Assembly: GCA_046296655.1 (NCBI GenBank)
Contig: JBKBLE010000016.1
Span: forward strand, 1-54,066
Source: Cloacibacterium sp046296655
GTDB lineage: Bacteria; Bacteroidota; Bacteroidia; Flavobacteriales; Weeksellaceae
Direction of reading: 5' to 3'
Length of the DNA stretch: 54,066 nt
Notes under the pieces: generated by a model
The model's input: only the letters and a program-made list of their open reading frames with translations
What the model was told of the DNA's origin: nothing
Database searches by the model: none
Position numbers and translations under genes: made by a program
Part shown: piece by piece, positions 25,948 to 34,833 of the stretch
Position numbering within the stretch: the first letter of the stretch is position 1
Layout of the letters: each line of letters starts with the position of its first letter

Positions 25948-26634
25948 TTAATTTTTTACTAAAAGTCTGAACCCTTCTCCATGCACGTTAATGATTTCTA
26001 ATCCTTCATCATCTTTTAGGAGCTTTCTGAGTTTAGCAATGTACACGTCCATACTTCTTGCCGTGAAATAATTTTCTTTTTTCCAGATTTTTCTTAATGC
26101 TAAATCTCTTGGCATGAAATCATTTCTGTGTAGGCAAAGCAATTTTAGCAATTCGTTTTCTTTTGGTGAAAGTTTGTATTCATTATCACCTACTCGCAAT
26201 TGTCTTAAAACTGAATCGAAAAACATGTTAGAAATTTTAAATTGCTCTTGCTCTTCGTCTTCTACTACTGCACTTCTTTGTAAAATAGCTTTGATTTTGT
26301 ATAAAAGTAATTCGGTGTCAAATGGTTTCGTGATGTAATCATCTGCGCCAATTTGATAGCCTTTTAAAACGTCTTCACGCTGGTTTCTTGCCGTTAAAAA
26401 TATAATTGGAGTATTCTTGTCTATTTTTCTCACGTCTTCAGCTAATGAAAAGCCGTCTTTTTTGGGCATCATTACATCAAAAATACAGATGTCAAATTCC
26501 TTTTCTGTGAATTCTTTTAACCCTAATTCTCCGTCTGTAGCAAGGGTTACATCAAAGTTGTTAATGCTTAAATAATCTTTAAGTACCGCTCCGAAACTTT
26601 GGTCGTCTTCTACTAATAAGATTCTGTTACTCAT
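25948..26634 (-). CDS. OmpR-family response regulator (RprY-like)
   Basis: The 228-residue protein has an N-terminal receiver with the acidic pair in LVEDDQSF, the phospho-acceptor in DICIFDVMMPKKDG (Asp about residue 53), the Thr switch in IIFLTAR and the Lys in YITKPF. A C-terminal winged helix follows, with YKLSPKENELLKLL and RSMDVYIAKLRKLLKDD. It is a DNA-binding transcription factor controlled by the kinase encoded 25 bases upstream. The pair resembles RprXY of Bacteroides; the regulon cannot be read from the sequence. Confidence 0.95.
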   Translation of the reverse strand: MSNRILLVEDDQSFGAVLKDYLSINNFDVTLATDGELGLKEFTEKEFDICIFDVMMPKKDGFSLAEDVRKIDKNTPIIFLTARNQREDVLKGYQIGADDYITKPFDTELLLYKIKAILQRSAVVEDEEQEQFKISNMFFDSVLRQLRVGDNEYKLSPKENELLKLLCLHRNDFMPRDLALRKIWKKENYFTARSMDVYIAKLRKLLKDDEGLEIINVHGEGFRLLVKN

Positions 26635-26659
26635 AATATTTGGTGTTTTTTATTTGTTG

Positions 26660-28204
26660 TTATTTCATCGGCAGTTTGATGGTAAATGTGCTGCCTTTAT
26701 CTTTTTCTGATTCTACAATCACTTGACCGTTATGCAGTTCTACAATTTTCTTCACGTAAGACAATCCTAAACCTTGTCCTTTTACATTGTGAATATTTCC
26801 GGTTTCTTCTCTGAAGAATTTTTCGAAAATTTTGGTTCTGTTATGTTGTTCCATTCCCATTCCTTTATCAGAAATCGCAATGACGTAAAATCCAGGTTCA
26901 TTTCTGGTAGTAATTCTAATTTCTGGGGTTTCTGGCGAATATTTATTCGCGTTGTCCAGTAAGTTGACCAGTGCGTTAGAAAGGTGAAATTCATCTACTT
27001 TTACATGATAGTGTTCCGCTTTGAATTCTTCGGTTAATGTTCCGCCTCTTTCTTCTACAATAAGTCTGAATGATTGAGAAATTTGCTTAATGAGTTCTCT
27101 TACATTGGTCTCTTTTAAGAAGAGTTTCACCTCGTTTCTCTCTAATTTAGACATGTTTAGCACGTTTTCTACCTGCTTTTTCATTCTCAAGTTTTCTTGT
27201 TTGATGAGTTGAGAATAATATTTTACCTTTTCTGGATTGGTAGAGATTTTATCATTAGCCAAAGCATCTGTCGCTACGGAAATGGTAGCTAAAGGTGTTT
27301 TGAATTCATGAGACATGTTATTGATGAAATCAGTTTTTACTTCAGAGATTTTTTTCTGTTTCATCATGTAATTAATCGAGATGATGTAGATTCCCAAAAT
27401 GGTTAATAAGGACATGAAAGTTCCTAATAGCATTGGCAAATTATTCATTGCCAAAGACGCATCTTTTCTTGGGAAAACCAGCGAAAGCGTAAAAAGCGTT
27501 CGGTCTTTATCGTCTGTAAAAAGTGGAAAATTATAATTAGTTTTGTCTCTTTGGTCTAAATAGGTATTGTTAGAAATTTGAGTCAATTTATTGTTTTTAT
27601 CTAAAATTCCATAACCAAATTTAGAGTTTATTCCATTGTTTTTCAGTTCTTTAGAGAGAACGGAATCCAGCATTTTTGGATTAACTCTTTGGTTGATAGG
27701 TAAGTTAGAAGCATTAAATTTCGCAAATTCTGTCAAAGTAAATTGTCCGCTGCTGATGTCTTGACTCTGAACCGAAGAAATAATCTGAGGAGTGCTTTCG
27801 TTTTTTTTAAAGCTGTATAAACCTTCGTCTTTGTATAGTTTTATTTTGGTAATGCTATCACCTTTTTTGGAAATCGGAATATCTTGTTTTTCAATAATGG
27901 TTTTATTGAAAGTAAGCGTGGTTTTGTTTGCAGAATCCTGCGTTTGCTGGATTTGGAAAAGAGTAGGGCTTTTAGCGTTATTGGCTAAAGTTTTGTCGAA
28001 ATTTTTAAACTTTTCGTTGTATTTTTGAATCTCTAATTCTTCAATTTTTTTACTTGAGTTTTCTAGCGCAGTATATACTTTATTAGAAAAATCTTGCTCT
28101 AGTGCGGTGTAATATTCTTTAAGCCAATAAAATTGCAATGACACGAAAACAACAAGTGAAATCGTCATGAATACGGAGATTATTGGGATAAATTTATTAT
28201 TCAT
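26660..28204 (-). CDS. Sensor histidine kinase (RprX-like)
   Basis: The 514-residue protein has an N-terminal membrane helix (about 7-27), a periplasmic sensor region to about 260, a second helix (about 262-282), then HisKA with NNMSHEFKTPLATI (phospho-acceptor His) and a HATPase domain with N-box ALVNLLDNANKYS, ISDKGMGMEQHN and GQGLGLSYVKKIV. There is no HAMP domain and no PAS domain. The periplasmic part is Lys/Asn-rich without a recognisable ligand fold. It phosphorylates the regulator encoded directly downstream. Confidence 0.94.
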   Translation of the reverse strand: MNNKFIPIISVFMTISLVVFVSLQFYWLKEYYTALEQDFSNKVYTALENSSKKIEELEIQKYNEKFKNFDKTLANNAKSPTLFQIQQTQDSANKTTLTFNKTIIEKQDIPISKKGDSITKIKLYKDEGLYSFKKNESTPQIISSVQSQDISSGQFTLTEFAKFNASNLPINQRVNPKMLDSVLSKELKNNGINSKFGYGILDKNNKLTQISNNTYLDQRDKTNYNFPLFTDDKDRTLFTLSLVFPRKDASLAMNNLPMLLGTFMSLLTILGIYIISINYMMKQKKISEVKTDFINNMSHEFKTPLATISVATDALANDKISTNPEKVKYYSQLIKQENLRMKKQVENVLNMSKLERNEVKLFLKETNVRELIKQISQSFRLIVEERGGTLTEEFKAEHYHVKVDEFHLSNALVNLLDNANKYSPETPEIRITTRNEPGFYVIAISDKGMGMEQHNRTKIFEKFFREETGNIHNVKGQGLGLSYVKKIVELHNGQVIVESEKDKGSTFTIKLPMK

Positions 28205-28342
28205 TTTCGCCTAAAAGTTTTGTTAAAATTAGAAATTTAACACAAATTAAACAAAAAAATCACAGTATTTTTATATGATTTCTCTTAAAAACGAGAATTT
28301 TAACAAATTATTGTGAATTTATTTCCCTATTGTAGAAATTTT

Positions 28343-28693
28343 TTAAGAAATTTCTAACAAGTCTTCGTCTATAAAATATTGAATAATGGCTTTTTTCATG
28401 AGCAGTTGTTGCTCATTCGGTTTCAGTTCTGGGAGTTCTTCTAGTTGTTTGTACATTGGCCAACCGTCATCATCATAATCTTCGAATTCATAAAACCCGA
28501 AAGGTTCTAGCAATCTGCAAACCGCAATGTGAATAAGATTTACCTTGTCATCTTTAGAATATTTTTGTTTCCCACTGCCCAATTCTTGGATTCCTATCAA
28601 AAACAAGAGTATTTCAATAGGCGGATTTTTCTCCGTTTGAAAATTCTCAACGAAAAATTTTTCTATTTTTATCCAAAGTTCTGTTTCGTTCAT
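28343..28693 (-). CDS. Conserved hypothetical protein, small and acidic
   Basis: The 116-residue protein is mostly helical and soluble, with the acidic segment FYEFEDYDDDGWPMYKQLEE in the middle and no signal peptide or membrane segment. It looks like a conserved Flavobacteriia protein of unknown function, though I recognise no domain. It stands alone between the kinase gene and a dispersed repeat, and the start at 28693 is the only good ATG. Confidence 0.7.
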   Translation of the reverse strand: MNETELWIKIEKFFVENFQTEKNPPIEILLFLIGIQELGSGKQKYSKDDKVNLIHIAVCRLLEPFGFYEFEDYDDDGWPMYKQLEELPELKPNEQQLLMKKAIIQYFIDEDLLEIS

Positions 28694-28710
28694 GATTAAT
28701 CATTAAAACT

Positions 28711-28805
28711 TGTCATTCTGAACGGAGTTTACGGAGTGAAGAATCTTTTGATTTTAATAAATAAGATTCTTTATTTCATTCGTTCCTCATTCATTCAGAA
28801 TGACA
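28711..28805. repeat. Dispersed inverted-repeat element, copy 2
   Basis: TGTCATTCTGAACGGAG at the left and CATTCAGAATGACA at the right are outer complementary arms. The interior pairs AAGAATCTTTTG with AAGATTCTTTAT. It shares its ends and AGAATCT core with copy 1 at 2381-2452. It lies between a hypothetical gene and the 3' end of the S9 peptidase gene and can form one long hairpin. Confidence 0.8.
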
Positions 28806-28808
28806 GCG

Positions 28809-30857
28809 TTATTTTTTGTTTTCTAATTTTAATAAAAATGCATATTCCAGAGCGTCTTCTTTCAAGCTTTCAAATCTTCCAGAAGCACCACCATGACCAG
28901 ATTTCATATCAGTCTTGAAAATGAGAATATTATTATCTGTTTTTAAATCACGCAATTTTGCAACCCATTTTGCGGGTTCCCAATATTGCACTTGGCTGTC
29001 GTGAAAACCAGTGGTGATTAATGTATTTGGGTAATTTTTTGCTTCCACATTATCATAAGGAGAATAAGAAAGCATGTAATCATAATATTTTTTCTTTTTT
29101 GGATTGCCCCATTCATCAAATTCTCCAGTTGTGAGAGGAATTGTTTCATCTAACATGGTAGTGACCACATCTACAAAAGGAACTTGCGCCACAATTCCGT
29201 TGAAAATTTCAGGTTCATAATTCATAACCGCTCCCATTAATAGTCCACCAGCTGAACCGCCCATCGCATAGAGATGTTTCGGAGAAGTGTAATTTTCTGA
29301 AATGAGGAATTTCGCAGCGTCAATAAAATCAAAAAAAGTATTTTTCTTTTTAAGCATTTTTCCGTTATCATACCATTCTCTTCCTAAATATTCACCACCA
29401 CGAACGTGAGCAATCGCATAGATGAAGCCTCGGTCTAAAATTGATAATCTTACATTCGAAAAACTGGCATCAATGGTGTGTCCGTAACTTCCGTAACCGT
29501 ATAATAAAAGAGGGGTTTCAGCAGATTTTGGAGTGTCTTTATGATAGACCAAAGAAATCGGGATTTTCACTTTTCCGTCTCTGGAATTTGCCCAAATTCT
29601 TTCAGAAATATAATTTTTTGAATCAAAAGTTCCGCCTAAAACTTCTTGTTGTTTCAAAAGTTTGGTTTCGCCCGTTTTCATATTATATTCGTAGGTAGAA
29701 CTTGGCGTGGTAAGCGAAGTGTAACCATAACGCAAAACATCTGTGTCAAAATCTAAATTCAGCCCAACATAAGCCGTGTAAGTTGGCTCATCAAAAGGCA
29801 AATAATGAGATTTTCCCGTTGCATTGTCAATAATTTTCAGTTGAAGTAAGCCTTCGGTTCTTTCTTCAATCACGAAATAATCTTTGAAAATTTCAAAACC
29901 TTCTAGTAAAGTTTCCTTTTTATGCGGAATTACCTCTTTCCAATGTTCTTTAGAAGGTTTATCCACCGAAGTTTTCATAATTTTGAAATTGGTAGCGCCA
30001 CCTTCATTGGTGATGATATAAAAATCATTTTGATAATGTTCTACCGCGTATTCTAAATCGTCTTCACGTTTTTGAATAACTTTCCATTCTGCAAAAACAT
30101 TATTTGAAGGAATAAACCAATGTTCATCTGAAATGGTAGAAGAACTCGCAATGAAAATATATTCTAAAGATTTTGATTTATAAACACTTACGTCAAAGGT
30201 TTCATCTTCTTCGTGGAACACCAAAACGTCTTCTTCCTGAGAAGTGCCAATTTTATGTCTGTAAATTTGGAAAGCGCGTAACGTTTTTTCGTCTTTTCTG
30301 ATGTAGAAAAAATGTTCATTATCTGCTGCCCAAACTGTTTTACCAGTGGTGTTTTCTATTTTGTCGTTTAGAAATTCTCCCGTTTCTAAATTTTTGAGCA
30401 AAATGGTATAGATTCTTCTTCCTACAATGTCTTCCGAAAATGCAGCCAACTGATTATTCTCCGAAACAGAGAAACTTCCTACATCATAAAAATCTTTTCC
30501 ATCAGCCATTTCGTTTACATCTAGCATGAGTTCTGCTTCGTTTTCCAAGCTTTTAAAATGTCTGTAGAACAGTGGATATTCTTTTCCTTTTTGAAATTTT
30601 ACCACATACCAATATTCATTGAAAAAATAAGGTAAGCTCTCGTCATCTTCTTTGTAACGAGCTTTCATTTCTTGGAAAAGCTGTTCTTGCAATTCTTCGG
30701 TATCTTTCATCACGAAATCGCAATAAGCATTTTCTTCTTCTAAATATTGTAAAACTTCGGGATTTTCTCTTTCATTGAGCCAGAAAAACGGGTCGTTTCT
30801 TTGGTGGCCGTGAATTTCTAGTGATTTATCTATTTTTTTTGCTTTTGGAGCGTTCAT
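28809..30857 (-). CDS. S9 family serine peptidase (oligopeptidase B/prolyl oligopeptidase type)
   Basis: From ATG 30857 the protein has about 682 residues. The N-terminal part (RNDPFFWLNERENPEVLQYL onward) is the beta-propeller domain. The catalytic hydrolase domain contains LLYGYGSYG, the nucleophile elbow MGGSAGGLLMGAV, the Asp region TGFHDSQVQYWEPAKW and the His in SGHGGASGRFE. Oligopeptidase B-like enzymes cleave short peptides after basic residues or proline. No signal peptide is visible, so cytoplasmic action is likely. ATG 30869 is an alternative start that adds four residues; MNAPKAKKID looks like the usual N-terminus. Confidence 0.92.
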   Translation of the reverse strand: MNAPKAKKIDKSLEIHGHQRNDPFFWLNERENPEVLQYLEEENAYCDFVMKDTEELQEQLFQEMKARYKEDDESLPYFFNEYWYVVKFQKGKEYPLFYRHFKSLENEAELMLDVNEMADGKDFYDVGSFSVSENNQLAAFSEDIVGRRIYTILLKNLETGEFLNDKIENTTGKTVWAADNEHFFYIRKDEKTLRAFQIYRHKIGTSQEEDVLVFHEEDETFDVSVYKSKSLEYIFIASSSTISDEHWFIPSNNVFAEWKVIQKREDDLEYAVEHYQNDFYIITNEGGATNFKIMKTSVDKPSKEHWKEVIPHKKETLLEGFEIFKDYFVIEERTEGLLQLKIIDNATGKSHYLPFDEPTYTAYVGLNLDFDTDVLRYGYTSLTTPSSTYEYNMKTGETKLLKQQEVLGGTFDSKNYISERIWANSRDGKVKIPISLVYHKDTPKSAETPLLLYGYGSYGHTIDASFSNVRLSILDRGFIYAIAHVRGGEYLGREWYDNGKMLKKKNTFFDFIDAAKFLISENYTSPKHLYAMGGSAGGLLMGAVMNYEPEIFNGIVAQVPFVDVVTTMLDETIPLTTGEFDEWGNPKKKKYYDYMLSYSPYDNVEAKNYPNTLITTGFHDSQVQYWEPAKWVAKLRDLKTDNNILIFKTDMKSGHGGASGRFESLKEDALEYAFLLKLENKK

Positions 30858-30918
30858 CATTAAGTTCAATTTGAGTGGAGCAATAAGTAATTTTATTTCT
30901 CTAAATTTTAAATTTTTG

Positions 30919-30926
30919 CAAATATA
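30919..30926 (-). promoter_or_regulatory. -7 box for the S9 peptidase gene
   Basis: The minus strand reads TATATTTG, matching TAnnTTTG, about 60 bases before the preferred start. No clear TTG is present upstream. Confidence 0.4.
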
Positions 30927-30945
30927 GGTTTTCTAAAAAAGAAAA

Positions 30946-30972
30946 AAATCACCAAAAATATTTTGATGATTT
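30946..30972 (-). terminator. Terminator after hemD
   Basis: AAATCACCAAAA and TTTTGATGATTT pair with one mismatch, and the minus strand continues into a T-rich run. It lies 25 bases after the hemD stop and separates it from the S9 peptidase promoter. Confidence 0.65.
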
Positions 30973-30996
30973 TGATAATATCTATAATGTAGAATT

Positions 30997-31740
30997 TTAT
31001 TTGTTATTGGCTCTGATGTATTTTTCTATAGCCATCGTCATAGAAGGGTTTTCTTTAGTAGGAGCCATTACATCTATTTTTAAACCAGCTTCTTCTGCTG
31101 CGTTTTGCGTAGTGATCCCGAAAACTGCAATTTTTCTATCTCCTTGTTGGAAATTAGGGAAATTATGGAAAAGAGATTTGATTCCTTGGTGAGAGAAGAA
31201 AACGAGCATATCATATTCTTCAATTTTCACGTCAGATAAATCGCTTGCTACCGTTCTGTACATTACTGCTTTAGTCCAGTCAATTCCTGATTGGTCTAAG
31301 ATTTTAGTTGTTTCTTCTGTTACTACATCAGAACATGGAAGAAGGTATTTCTCGTCATGGTGTTTTTTGAAAAGTGGCAATAAATCTGCCATTGATTTTT
31401 CACCAAAAGAAATTTTTCTTTTTCTGTAAATAATGTGTTTCTGAAGATAATTCGCAATAGCTTCTGATTGGCAAATGTATCTCATATTGTCAGGAACAGA
31501 GAAACGCATTTCTTCTGCTAATCTGAAATAGTGATCTATGGCATTTTTACTAGTAAAAATAACACCTGTATAGTGAGAAAGGTCAATTTTTTGAGTTCTT
31601 AATTCCTTAGCATCTACACCTTCAACATGGATGAAAGGTCTGAAATCAATTTTAATTTTTTCATTTTTAGCCATCTCTAAATATGGTGAAGAATCACCTT
31701 GTGGAGCGGGCTGAGAAACCAAAATAGATTTTATTTTCAT
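30997..31740 (-). CDS. hemD: Uroporphyrinogen-III synthase
   Basis: The 247-residue protein has the two-lobe HemD layout: N-terminal ILVSQPAPQGDSSPYLEMA, then DLSHYTGVIFTSKNAIDHYF, PNMRYICQSEAIANYLQK, KYLLPCSDVVTEETTKIL and the late EEYDMLVFFSHQGIKSLFHN. It cyclises hydroxymethylbilane to uroporphyrinogen III for haem synthesis. HemD sequences diverge widely, so the call rests on the S/T-K-N-A and late S-x-x-G-I segments and the length. It is 21 bases downstream of the DUF4271 gene, an arrangement I recall from other Flavobacteriia. Confidence 0.85.
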   Translation of the reverse strand: MKIKSILVSQPAPQGDSSPYLEMAKNEKIKIDFRPFIHVEGVDAKELRTQKIDLSHYTGVIFTSKNAIDHYFRLAEEMRFSVPDNMRYICQSEAIANYLQKHIIYRKRKISFGEKSMADLLPLFKKHHDEKYLLPCSDVVTEETTKILDQSGIDWTKAVMYRTVASDLSDVKIEEYDMLVFFSHQGIKSLFHNFPNFQQGDRKIAVFGITTQNAAEEAGLKIDVMAPTKENPSMTMAIEKYIRANNK

Positions 31741-31761
31741 TCTTAAACTTAATAAAACGAT

Positions 31762-32406
31762 TTATAAAAACCAAAATTTCCAAAGCACCAATATTGGTAG
31801 AATTTGGAGTGTGCAAATATACAAAAATTTATAATACCATTGTCTAGGCAAAATTTGCTGAGGATGAAACAGATAGATTAATATTTTGATAGTAAATGCT
31901 ATGAAAATCAAGCTGCTATAGTAAAAAAAGGCATTAGAAGTTTTGAAATGCAGGTAATAATGGAGGAAACTTATGACCAAAATCACTAACGAATACACCA
32001 TAAAATATTTCTGCGCCACAAAAGAATATCTGCCGAATCGCTCTAATTGATTGATGCTTCCGTAAAACAAATAGACGAAGATGTTTTTAATAAGGTGAAA
32101 TAGAAGCAGTGAAAAGAGAACAAAACCAAACTTGTTAAAAGTAATGCCTGCTACAACTAAATTTTGGGTAATGAATTTCGGGACAATCGGAATGAATTGC
32201 GAAAATAACACCGAAAAACTTACCGAAAAAAGTATAGTAGTGAGAACCCAACTTAAAGTGTTATTGTTTGATTCTTCATAAGGTTGTAAAATAAATTCTA
32301 TCAAGGTTACATCTCTGTGCAGGGTTTTAAATATGATAATATAAGACAGAATAATGCCTATAATACAGTAAATGACCCAGTCATGATGTTCTACAACTCT
32401 TATCAA
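31762..32406 (-). CDS. DUF4271 membrane protein
   Basis: The 214-residue protein has six or seven predicted helices, beginning with DWVIYCIIGIILSYIIIF. The LIEFILQPYEESN loop and the C-terminal FHPQQILPRQWYYKFLYICT segment fit DUF4271. Function is unknown. It is the first gene of a two-gene unit with hemD and diverges from the polyprenol-phosphate glycosyltransferase gene. Confidence 0.82.
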   Translation of the reverse strand: MIRVVEHHDWVIYCIIGIILSYIIIFKTLHRDVTLIEFILQPYEESNNNTLSWVLTTILFSVSFSVLFSQFIPIVPKFITQNLVVAGITFNKFGFVLFSLLLFHLIKNIFVYLFYGSINQLERFGRYSFVAQKYFMVYSLVILVISFLHYYLHFKTSNAFFYYSSLIFIAFTIKILIYLFHPQQILPRQWYYKFLYICTLQILPILVLWKFWFL

Positions 32407-32422
32407 TTTATTAGATTTTTTG

Positions 32423-32430
32423 CAAAAGTA
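32423..32430 (-). promoter_or_regulatory. -7 box for the DUF4271-hemD unit
   Basis: The minus strand reads TACTTTTG, 17 bases before the ATG, the usual spacing in this window. No TTG is found at 17-23 bases. Confidence 0.45.
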
Positions 32431-32495
32431 AGAATTTTAAGGAATACAGTTTGATATAAGGCTATATTAAATAATTATTAAAACCTTAAAAACAT

Positions 32496-32503
32496 TATCT
32501 TTG
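32496..32503 (+). promoter_or_regulatory. -7 box for the glycosyltransferase operon
   Basis: TATCTTTG matches TAnnTTTG, 16 bases before ATG 32519. The TTG at 32501 that opens the longest frame is part of the box. No upstream TTG is seen at the right distance. Confidence 0.5.
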
Positions 32504-32518
32504 CATTTTCTTATCTCT

Positions 32519-33235
32519 ATGAAAAAATTAGTCATTATCCCAACCTACAACGAAAAAGAAAATATAGAAAACATTATTAAAGCTGTTTTTGCTTTAGAAC
32601 AAGATTTTCATGTTTTGATTGTAGATGATTCATCACCAGATGGAACCGCAGAAATCGTAAAAAAAATGCAGCATGAATTTCCGCATTTGCTACATCTTAC
32701 CATAAGAAAAGTAAAAGAAGGATTAGGCAAAGCTTATATTCATGGTTTTAAATGGGCGCTAGAAAATGGTTATGACTACATCTTCGAGATGGATGCAGAT
32801 TTTTCGCACAATCCTAATGATTTGCCTAAATTATTTGATGCCGCACAAAAAGGCGATATGAGCATCGGGTCTAGATATTGTAAAGGTGTAAATGTGGTAA
32901 ACTGGCCTATGTCTAGAGTTTTATTGTCGTATTTTGCCTCTAAATATGTGAGATTCGTTTTAGGGATTCCTATTTTTGATACCACTGCTGGTTTTGTATG
33001 TTTTTCTAGAAAAGTTTTAGAAAATATCGGACTAGACCAAGTGAAAATGACAGGGTATGGTTTCCAAGTAGAGATGAAATATAGAGCTTACAGAAAAGGT
33101 TTTAAAATAAACGAAGTTCCTATTATTTTCACAGATAGAACAGAAGGAGAAAGTAAAATGAGTGGCGGAATTATAAAAGAAGCCATTTTTGGAGTTATTA
33201 ATTTGAAATTAAAATCTATCTTCGGTAAAATATGA
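32519..33235 (+). CDS. Polyprenol-phosphate mannose/glycosyl synthase (GT2, Dpm1-like)
   Basis: From ATG 32519 the protein has 238 residues. It has the GT2 features VIIPTYNEKENIENII, VLIVDDSSPDGTAEIV, the metal-binding MDADFSHNPND and, late, TDRTEGESKMSGGIIKEA, typical of Dpm1-like enzymes. There is no membrane tail, so it is the soluble form. It transfers mannose or a related sugar from a nucleotide donor to a polyprenol phosphate for glycosylation in the envelope. Its stop overlaps the start of the DUF4296 gene by four bases. Confidence 0.93.
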   Translation: MKKLVIIPTYNEKENIENIIKAVFALEQDFHVLIVDDSSPDGTAEIVKKMQHEFPHLLHLTIRKVKEGLGKAYIHGFKWALENGYDYIFEMDADFSHNPNDLPKLFDAAQKGDMSIGSRYCKGVNVVNWPMSRVLLSYFASKYVRFVLGIPIFDTTAGFVCFSRKVLENIGLDQVKMTGYGFQVEMKYRAYRKGFKINEVPIIFTDRTEGESKMSGGIIKEAIFGVINLKLKSIFGKI

Positions 33236-33603
33236 GAAGACTCCTCGTTTTTTTTATACTATTTTCACTGTTTTCCTGCGAAAAAATTGTTGATAAGCCC
33301 AAAAATCTTATCGAAAAACAAGAAATGGCAGAAATAATAGCAGATTTTGCTATTTATGACCAAACGTATATGGTAAAACCAGATGCTAATATGGAATTGG
33401 TAAGCAGATTTGTTTTGAAAAAACATAAAATAGATGCTAAAACTTACCGAGATAGCTACAAATATTATATTTCTAATCCAGAAGAAATGGATGACATCTT
33501 TGCCGAAGCGAAAGAAATTATCTTAGACAAAGACCCAAAATTAGAAGATTACATAGAAAAAAAGAAAAAGGAGAATCCTAATCTCCCAGAATTTTTAAGA
33601 TAA
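33232..33603 (+). CDS. DUF4296 lipoprotein
   Basis: The 123-residue protein begins with MRRLLVFFILFSLFSCEK, a lipoprotein signal with the Cys at residue 16. The mature part is helical: LIEKQEMAEIIADFAIYDQ and VLKKHKIDAKTYRDSYKYY are the DUF4296 hallmarks, and a Lys/Glu-rich tail follows. Function is unknown. The overlap with the glycosyltransferase gene and proximity to tgt suggest co-transcription. Confidence 0.88.
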   Translation: MRRLLVFFILFSLFSCEKIVDKPKNLIEKQEMAEIIADFAIYDQTYMVKPDANMELVSRFVLKKHKIDAKTYRDSYKYYISNPEEMDDIFAEAKEIILDKDPKLEDYIEKKKKENPNLPEFLR

Positions 33604-33628
33604 AGTACAAACTTACTTTTATACAATA

Positions 33629-34762
33629 ATGCAGAAATTTTTTGAAGTTGAAAAAAATACTTCCGGTAAAGCAAGAGCCGGAAAAATAACTACAGAACAC
33701 GGCGAAATTCTTACTCCTATTTTTATGCCAGTAGGAACAGTAGCTTCTGTAAAAACCGTTCATCAGCATGAACTAAGAGAAGACATAAAAGCACAAATTA
33801 TTCTAGGCAATACCTATCATTTATATTTAAGACCAGGCATGGAAATCATGCAAGAAGCAGGTGGTTTGCATCAATTTATGAATTGGGAAAAACCCATTCT
33901 TACTGATTCTGGTGGTTATCAGGTTTTTTCACTTTCTTCGAGCAGAAAAATGACTGAAGAAGGTGTGAAATTCAAGTCGCATATTGATGGAAGTTATCAT
34001 TTCATTTCTCCAGAAAAATCTATGGAAATCCAGCGTCAGATTGGAGCAGATATTTTCATGGCTTTTGATGAATGTACACCTTATCCTTGCGAATACAATC
34101 AAGCAAAACTTTCAATGGAACTTACGCATCGTTGGTTAAAAAGATGTATTGATTGGACCAATGAAAATCAAGAAATTTACGGTCATAAACAGCACCTTTT
34201 CCCAATTGTTCAAGGTTCTACGTATTCTGATTTAAGAAAAATTTCGGCAGAAGTAATTTCTGAAGCTGGAGCTGATGGAAATGCAATTGGTGGACTTTCA
34301 GTAGGTGAACCAGAAGAGGAAATGTACAGAATTACGGATGAAGTAACCGATATTTTGCCAAAAGATAAGCCGAGGTATTTAATGGGTGTTGGTACACCTT
34401 GGAACATTATCGAAAGTATTGGTCTAGGAATTGATATGATGGATTGTGTAATGCCTACCAGAAATGCTAGAAACGCGATGCTTTTCACTTGGCAAGGTGT
34501 AATGAACATGAAAAATAAAAAATGGGAAAAAGATTTTTCTCCATTAGATGAATTCGGGACAAGTTATGTAGATAGAGATTATTCTAAAGCTTATGTTCGT
34601 CACTTATTTGTAGCCAAAGAATATTTAGCGAAACAGATTGCTTCTATTCATAATTTGGCATTTTATTTAGATTTGGTAAAAGTTGCTAGAGAGCACATTA
34701 TTGCTGGAGACTTCTACGAGTGGAAAGAACAAATCATTCCACAGTTGAAACAAAGACTTTAA
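33629..34762 (+). CDS. tgt: tRNA-guanine transglycosylase (Tgt), zinc ligands replaced
   Basis: The 377-residue protein has the TIM-barrel Tgt motifs: ILTDSGGYQVFSLSS with the catalytic acid, GADIFMAFDEC, GNAIGGLSVGEPEEEMY and GIDMMDCVMPTRNARNAMLF with the nucleophilic Asp. It swaps guanine for a queuine precursor at position 34 of GUN-anticodon tRNAs. At the usual zinc site, where the family pattern is C-x-C-x-x-C, this protein reads PLDEFGTSYVDRDYSKAYVRHL in place of the three Cys ligands. The downstream His in SIHNL remains. Confidence 0.95.
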   Translation: MQKFFEVEKNTSGKARAGKITTEHGEILTPIFMPVGTVASVKTVHQHELREDIKAQIILGNTYHLYLRPGMEIMQEAGGLHQFMNWEKPILTDSGGYQVFSLSSSRKMTEEGVKFKSHIDGSYHFISPEKSMEIQRQIGADIFMAFDECTPYPCEYNQAKLSMELTHRWLKRCIDWTNENQEIYGHKQHLFPIVQGSTYSDLRKISAEVISEAGADGNAIGGLSVGEPEEEMYRITDEVTDILPKDKPRYLMGVGTPWNIIESIGLGIDMMDCVMPTRNARNAMLFTWQGVMNMKNKKWEKDFSPLDEFGTSYVDRDYSKAYVRHLFVAKEYLAKQIASIHNLAFYLDLVKVAREHIIAGDFYEWKEQIIPQLKQRL

Positions 34763-34833
34763 AAAAATAATTAACTTTCAAGTGTTTTTAAAAACGATTT
34801 AGCATTTTTGCAAATCATCGATTTTACAGATTA

